Assembly (NCBI GenBank): GCA_964559535.1
Contig: CAZLIC010000101.1
Span: forward strand, 1-13,109
DNA from: CAZLIC01 sp964559535
GTDB taxonomy: Bacteria > Pseudomonadota > Alphaproteobacteria > Rhodobacterales > Rhodobacteraceae
Length of the DNA: 13,109 nt
Reading direction: 5' to 3'
The notes under the pieces were generated by a model. That model searched no databases and was not told where the DNA came from. It saw nothing but the letters and a program-made list of their open reading frames with translations. The position numbers and the translations under genes are program-made. The stretch's first letter is position 1; each line of letters opens with the position of its first letter. Positions 12,153-13,109 of the stretch are shown piece after piece.

Positions 12153-12251
12153 TCAATGCCCCTCTGCCCAGCCAACCCAAGTCGGGGCAAGTTCGCATGA
12201 AGCTTCAATAGAGTGAGAGCGGGTGGCGCAGGTCCAGTCGGCTTGGGTCAT
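12153..12251 (-). pseudogene. nuoI-start/nuoH-end hybrid remnant, copy A
   Basis: A 33-codon frame of exactly the same length as the remnant at 11823-11921. It begins MTQADWTCATR, matching nuoI MTQIDWNRATR, and ends WVGWAEGH-stop, where the spacing of the two tryptophans matches nuoH FWARWAVGG-stop. By hand count about two thirds of bases match the other copy, including an ASC tripeptide at 17-19. It overlaps the stop of the 190-residue gene as ATGA and is followed by TGA-G-ATG. Confidence 0.62.
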
Positions 12252-12820
12252 TGCTGTTTCTCCGTCTGCGCGACTTCGGCCATGATCGCGTGAAGGTCCA
12301 AAGGGTAGCGAACCCCTGCTTCTTCTGCGACTTCGAAAAAGTATCCCGGGTCATCTTCATCGTAGTCCGGGCTCTCGTGAGCGAGACGCAGCAGCGCGGC
12401 ACTTTCCTCCATGCACGCCTTGTTGCCCAGCGATTTGCACGCGTCGTAGCGCAGCGCGCTGAAGAGGATTTCCCCGTCTGTCTCGATCATCCCGTCGCTC
12501 ATCGGCAGCACGACGTCCAAACCGCGCTCCGCAATCTCCCGGCGCCTCTTGTTGTCTGCTTTCGCCGAGGCACCGACTCCGGTCACGTAGAGAAAGTATA
12601 CTGGGTAGCTGCAACCGTGATGCGTGTCGGCCAGGCAGCCAGCGATGTACCCTTCAGTCTTCACCAAAGCGACACCGCTATCAAAAGCGCAGTTCCAATC
12701 CTTCGCTTCGTAGCAGCTTACCGCCGTCTGCCCTTCAGGCGGCATGTCTTCGTCCTGTGCGAAGACAACTGACGGCGGCGCAAGCATCGGCAGGGCCGAA
12801 AGTGCACTTGTCAGAAGCAT
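12248..12820 (-). CDS. Secreted protein with three C-x7-C pairs, possibly Sel1/Hcp-like helical repeats
   Basis: A 190-residue predicted periplasmic protein. The N-terminus MLLTSALSALPMLAPPSVVFA looks like a signal peptide, though without the usual N-terminal basic residue, with possible cleavage after residue 21 (VFA|Q). The mature part has six cysteines in three pairs, each with exactly seven residues between: 36/44, 62/70 and 128/136. That spacing and the context GC-x7-C-x10-TG around 61-82 recall disulphide-stapled Sel1-like repeats of Hcp proteins; this assignment is tentative. The DNA looks less GC-rich than the flanking nuo genes, hinting at different origin. The ATG lies one nucleotide after the nuoH stop (TGAGATG), and the stop overlaps a nuoI-like ATG. 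Function unknown. Confidence 0.75.
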   Translation of the reverse strand: MLLTSALSALPMLAPPSVVFAQDEDMPPEGQTAVSCYEAKDWNCAFDSGVALVKTEGYIAGCLADTHHGCSYPVYFLYVTGVGASAKADNKRRREIAERGLDVVLPMSDGMIETDGEILFSALRYDACKSLGNKACMEESAALLRLAHESPDYDEDDPGYFFEVAEEAGVRYPLDLHAIMAEVAQTEKQQ

Positions 12821-12821
12821 C

Positions 12822-13109
12822 TCACCCCCCCACCGCCCAACGCGCCCAGAACCCGCCCAGCACCTCGAACTTGGCGAGGAACGCCACCAGCACCACCCAG
12901 GCCAGCGACATCGGCAGGAACACCTTCCAGCCGATCCGCATCAGCTGGTCATAGCGGTAGCGGGGCACGATGGCCTTCACCATGGCGAAGAGGAAGAAGA
13001 AGAACGCCATCTTCGCCACCATCCACAGCGCGCCGTCGGGCAGGCCCGGAATGGGCGACAGCCAGCCGCCGAAGAACAACAGGCTCATCAGCGCGCACAT
13101 CAGGAAGAT
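12822..13109 (-). CDS. nuoH: NADH-quinone oxidoreductase subunit H (C-terminal part only)
   Basis: The last 95 residues of NuoH, the membrane subunit that forms the quinone-binding entry of complex I (ND1 equivalent). The gene runs off the right edge of the window, so its start is not visible. Recognisable family features are LLFFGGWLSPIPG, then KMAFFFFLFAMVKAIVPRYRYDQLMRIGWKVFLPMSLAW, the conserved R-x-R-x-DQLM-x-x-GWK-x-x-LP block near the C-terminus. It ends EVLGGFWARWAVGG, and its stop is separated by one base from the next ATG. Full-length NuoH is about 345 residues. Confidence 0.96.
   Translation of the reverse strand: MFLMCALMSLLFFGGWLSPIPGLPDGALWMVAKMAFFFFLFAMVKAIVPRYRYDQLMRIGWKVFLPMSLAWVVLVAFLAKFEVLGGFWARWAVGG

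Overview
The window is a single minus-strand gene train from a high-GC alphaproteobacterium. The dense GC-ending codons, the nuo gene order interrupted by unidentified reading frames, and the nuoN-birA-coaX-rnj linkage all point to the Rhodobacteraceae (Rhodobacter/Paracoccus type); the species cannot be named from sequence alone. Nothing convincing is encoded on the plus strand.

Read in transcription order (right to left), it begins inside nuoH (C-terminal 95 residues) and continues with an accessory block: a secreted 190-residue protein with three C-x7-C pairs, then two paralogous short coiled-coil proteins. These are joined by two 99-nt remnant ORFs that look like the 5' start of nuoI fused to the 3' end of nuoH. 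Then come intact nuoI, a 95-residue unknown protein, a carboxymuconolactone-decarboxylase (CMD) family protein and nuoJ. A 1.1-kb block with two predicted exported proteins (165 residues, and a 148-residue lipoprotein) separates nuoJ from nuoK and is bracketed by two long palindromic repeats. nuoK, nuoL, nuoM and nuoN follow tightly packed, then birA (biotin protein ligase), coaX (type III pantothenate kinase) and rnj (ribonuclease J, cut by the left edge).

The nuo genes encode membrane and peripheral-arm subunits of respiratory complex I: NuoI carries two 4Fe-4S clusters, NuoH/J/K form the quinone-proximal membrane part, and NuoL/M/N are the antiporter-like proton pumps. Most junctions are ATGA or GTGA overlaps or gaps of 1 to 12 nt, so translational coupling across the operon is likely. 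The larger gaps are at the two hairpin elements (69 and 116 nt), birA-coaX (82 nt) and coaX-rnj (43 nt). No promoter, rho-independent terminator with a U tract, RNA gene, CRISPR or insertion sequence was recognised, and no gene-free stretch exceeds 300 bases.

The most interesting material is the accessory content of the complex I operon: the duplicated nuoI/nuoH junction modules, the palindrome-bracketed exported-protein cassette, the CMD-family gene with its small partner, and the low-complexity insertion in NuoL.
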